From positions 1-64,000 of the forward strand of contig CALUMU010000004.1 in the NCBI GenBank assembly GCA_944321825.1: DNA of 64,000 nucleotides, written 5' to 3'. A program made the translations under genes and the position numbers. Position 1 is the first letter of the stretch. Every line of letters starts with the position of its first letter. A model generated the notes under the pieces. The model did not search any database, was not told the DNA's origin, and saw only the letters and a list, made by a program, of their open reading frames with translations. The stretch is from Candidatus Amulumruptor caecigallinarius. GTDB lineage: Bacteria > Bacteroidota > Bacteroidia > Bacteroidales > Muribaculaceae. This document shows, in pieces, positions 63,699-64,000 of this stretch.

Positions 63699-64000
63699 TT
63701 TGTCGTTTTCCTATTGCGCACAGAAGTTCGTCGACAGCCTTGTCGGGCGAATCAGGGTGGGCTTCGAGGCATTTGATGAATTTGCTGCCGATGATGGCCC
63801 CTGACGAGTGGGCGCAAGCGTCAGCAAACGTCGAGGGATTGGAGATGCCGAATCCTATCAGGCGCGGATGCTGGAGTTGCAGGGCATCTATGCGGTTGAA
63901 GTAAGCATGTTGCCCGTCGCCGAAAGAGTCGCGAGTCCCGGTGGTCGCGGCAGCCGACACCATATATATGAATCCGTCACAGTGTTCGTCAATCAGGTGA
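63691..64000 (-). CDS. trpA: Tryptophan synthase alpha chain (3' part; gene continues beyond the window)
   Basis: The C-terminal ~102 residues of the lyase that splits indole-glycerol-phosphate. Seen: DGFIYMVSAAATTG, LIGFGISNPSTFADACAHSSGAIIGSKFIKCLE, the standard C-terminal half of the barrel with its phosphate-binding loops. The frame is open to the right edge, so the 5' part lies outside. The stop (63691-63693) overlaps the MFS start. Confidence 0.93.
   Translation of the reverse strand, partial: HLIDEHCDGFIYMVSAAATTGTRDSFGDGQHAYFNRIDALQLQHPRLIGFGISNPSTFADACAHSSGAIIGSKFIKCLEAHPDSPDKAVDELLCAIGKRQNE

Overview
This window looks like a chromosomal segment of a gut-type Bacteroidales bacterium, most likely Muribaculaceae (S24-7) or a close relative; the family name is inference. 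The evidence is Bacteroidota-type promoters (TTG, about 20 bp, then TAnnTTTG) in front of many genes, weak or absent Shine-Dalgarno sequences, the rplM-rpsI-rpsB-tsf cluster, a class I fumarase, an exbB-exbD-exbD-tonB operon, a BspA-like leucine-rich-repeat protein, a DUF6377-type regulator and many FadL-type, TonB-dependent or lipoprotein envelope genes. No phage, IS element, rRNA operon or CRISPR array was found.

Layout. Bases 1-9,124 hold rplS, a Pif1-like helicase, a FadL-type outer-membrane protein, a repetitive secreted protein, an HdeD-like membrane protein and mutS2. Bases 9,125-13,003 are an accessory island: about 2 kb of non-coding DNA packed with palindromic repeat modules brackets a 69-residue small protein that overlaps a BspA-like LRR gene. 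Bases 13,004-23,010 carry a Zn-ribbon membrane protein, an L,D-transpeptidase, a PlsC-like acyltransferase, ThiE, VanZ, a sodium-symporter-family transporter, tRNA-Asp, small unknowns, and an ECF sigma/anti-sigma operon followed by a secreted esterase with a starch-binding-like tail. tRNA-Leu lies at 23,349.

Bases 23,856-37,540 are mostly housekeeping: a sugar-activating pair (NeuA-like plus a CBS-nucleotidyltransferase), obg, alaS, two tandem thioredoxins, an outer-membrane barrel, a TolB-like propeller protein, the tsf-rpsB-rpsI-rplM cluster and guaA. Bases 37,721-42,841 pair a membrane-bound TPR/HTH regulator with a very large secreted protein that joins an esterase-like domain lacking its serine to a PHP phosphoesterase domain. 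Fumarase and the Ton energising operon follow.

Bases 48,468-56,770 hold a lipoprotein and a minus-strand exopolysaccharide operon (WecA-like initiator, Wza, Wzc tyrosine kinase, GT2) that ends, by a 4-base overlap, in a TonB-dependent receptor. Bases 57,227-64,000 hold a secreted cysteine-ladder LRR protein, a Crp/Fnr regulator, a lipoprotein, an ABC/FtsX-type exporter pair, an MFS exporter and the 3' end of trpA, which continues beyond the window.

The genes form an envelope-heavy neighbourhood embedded in core translation and nucleotide genes. The least ordinary parts are the repeat-bracketed LRR cassette with a promoter-driven, structured non-coding stretch (9,246-12,956) and the esterase/PHP fusion (39,500-42,841).
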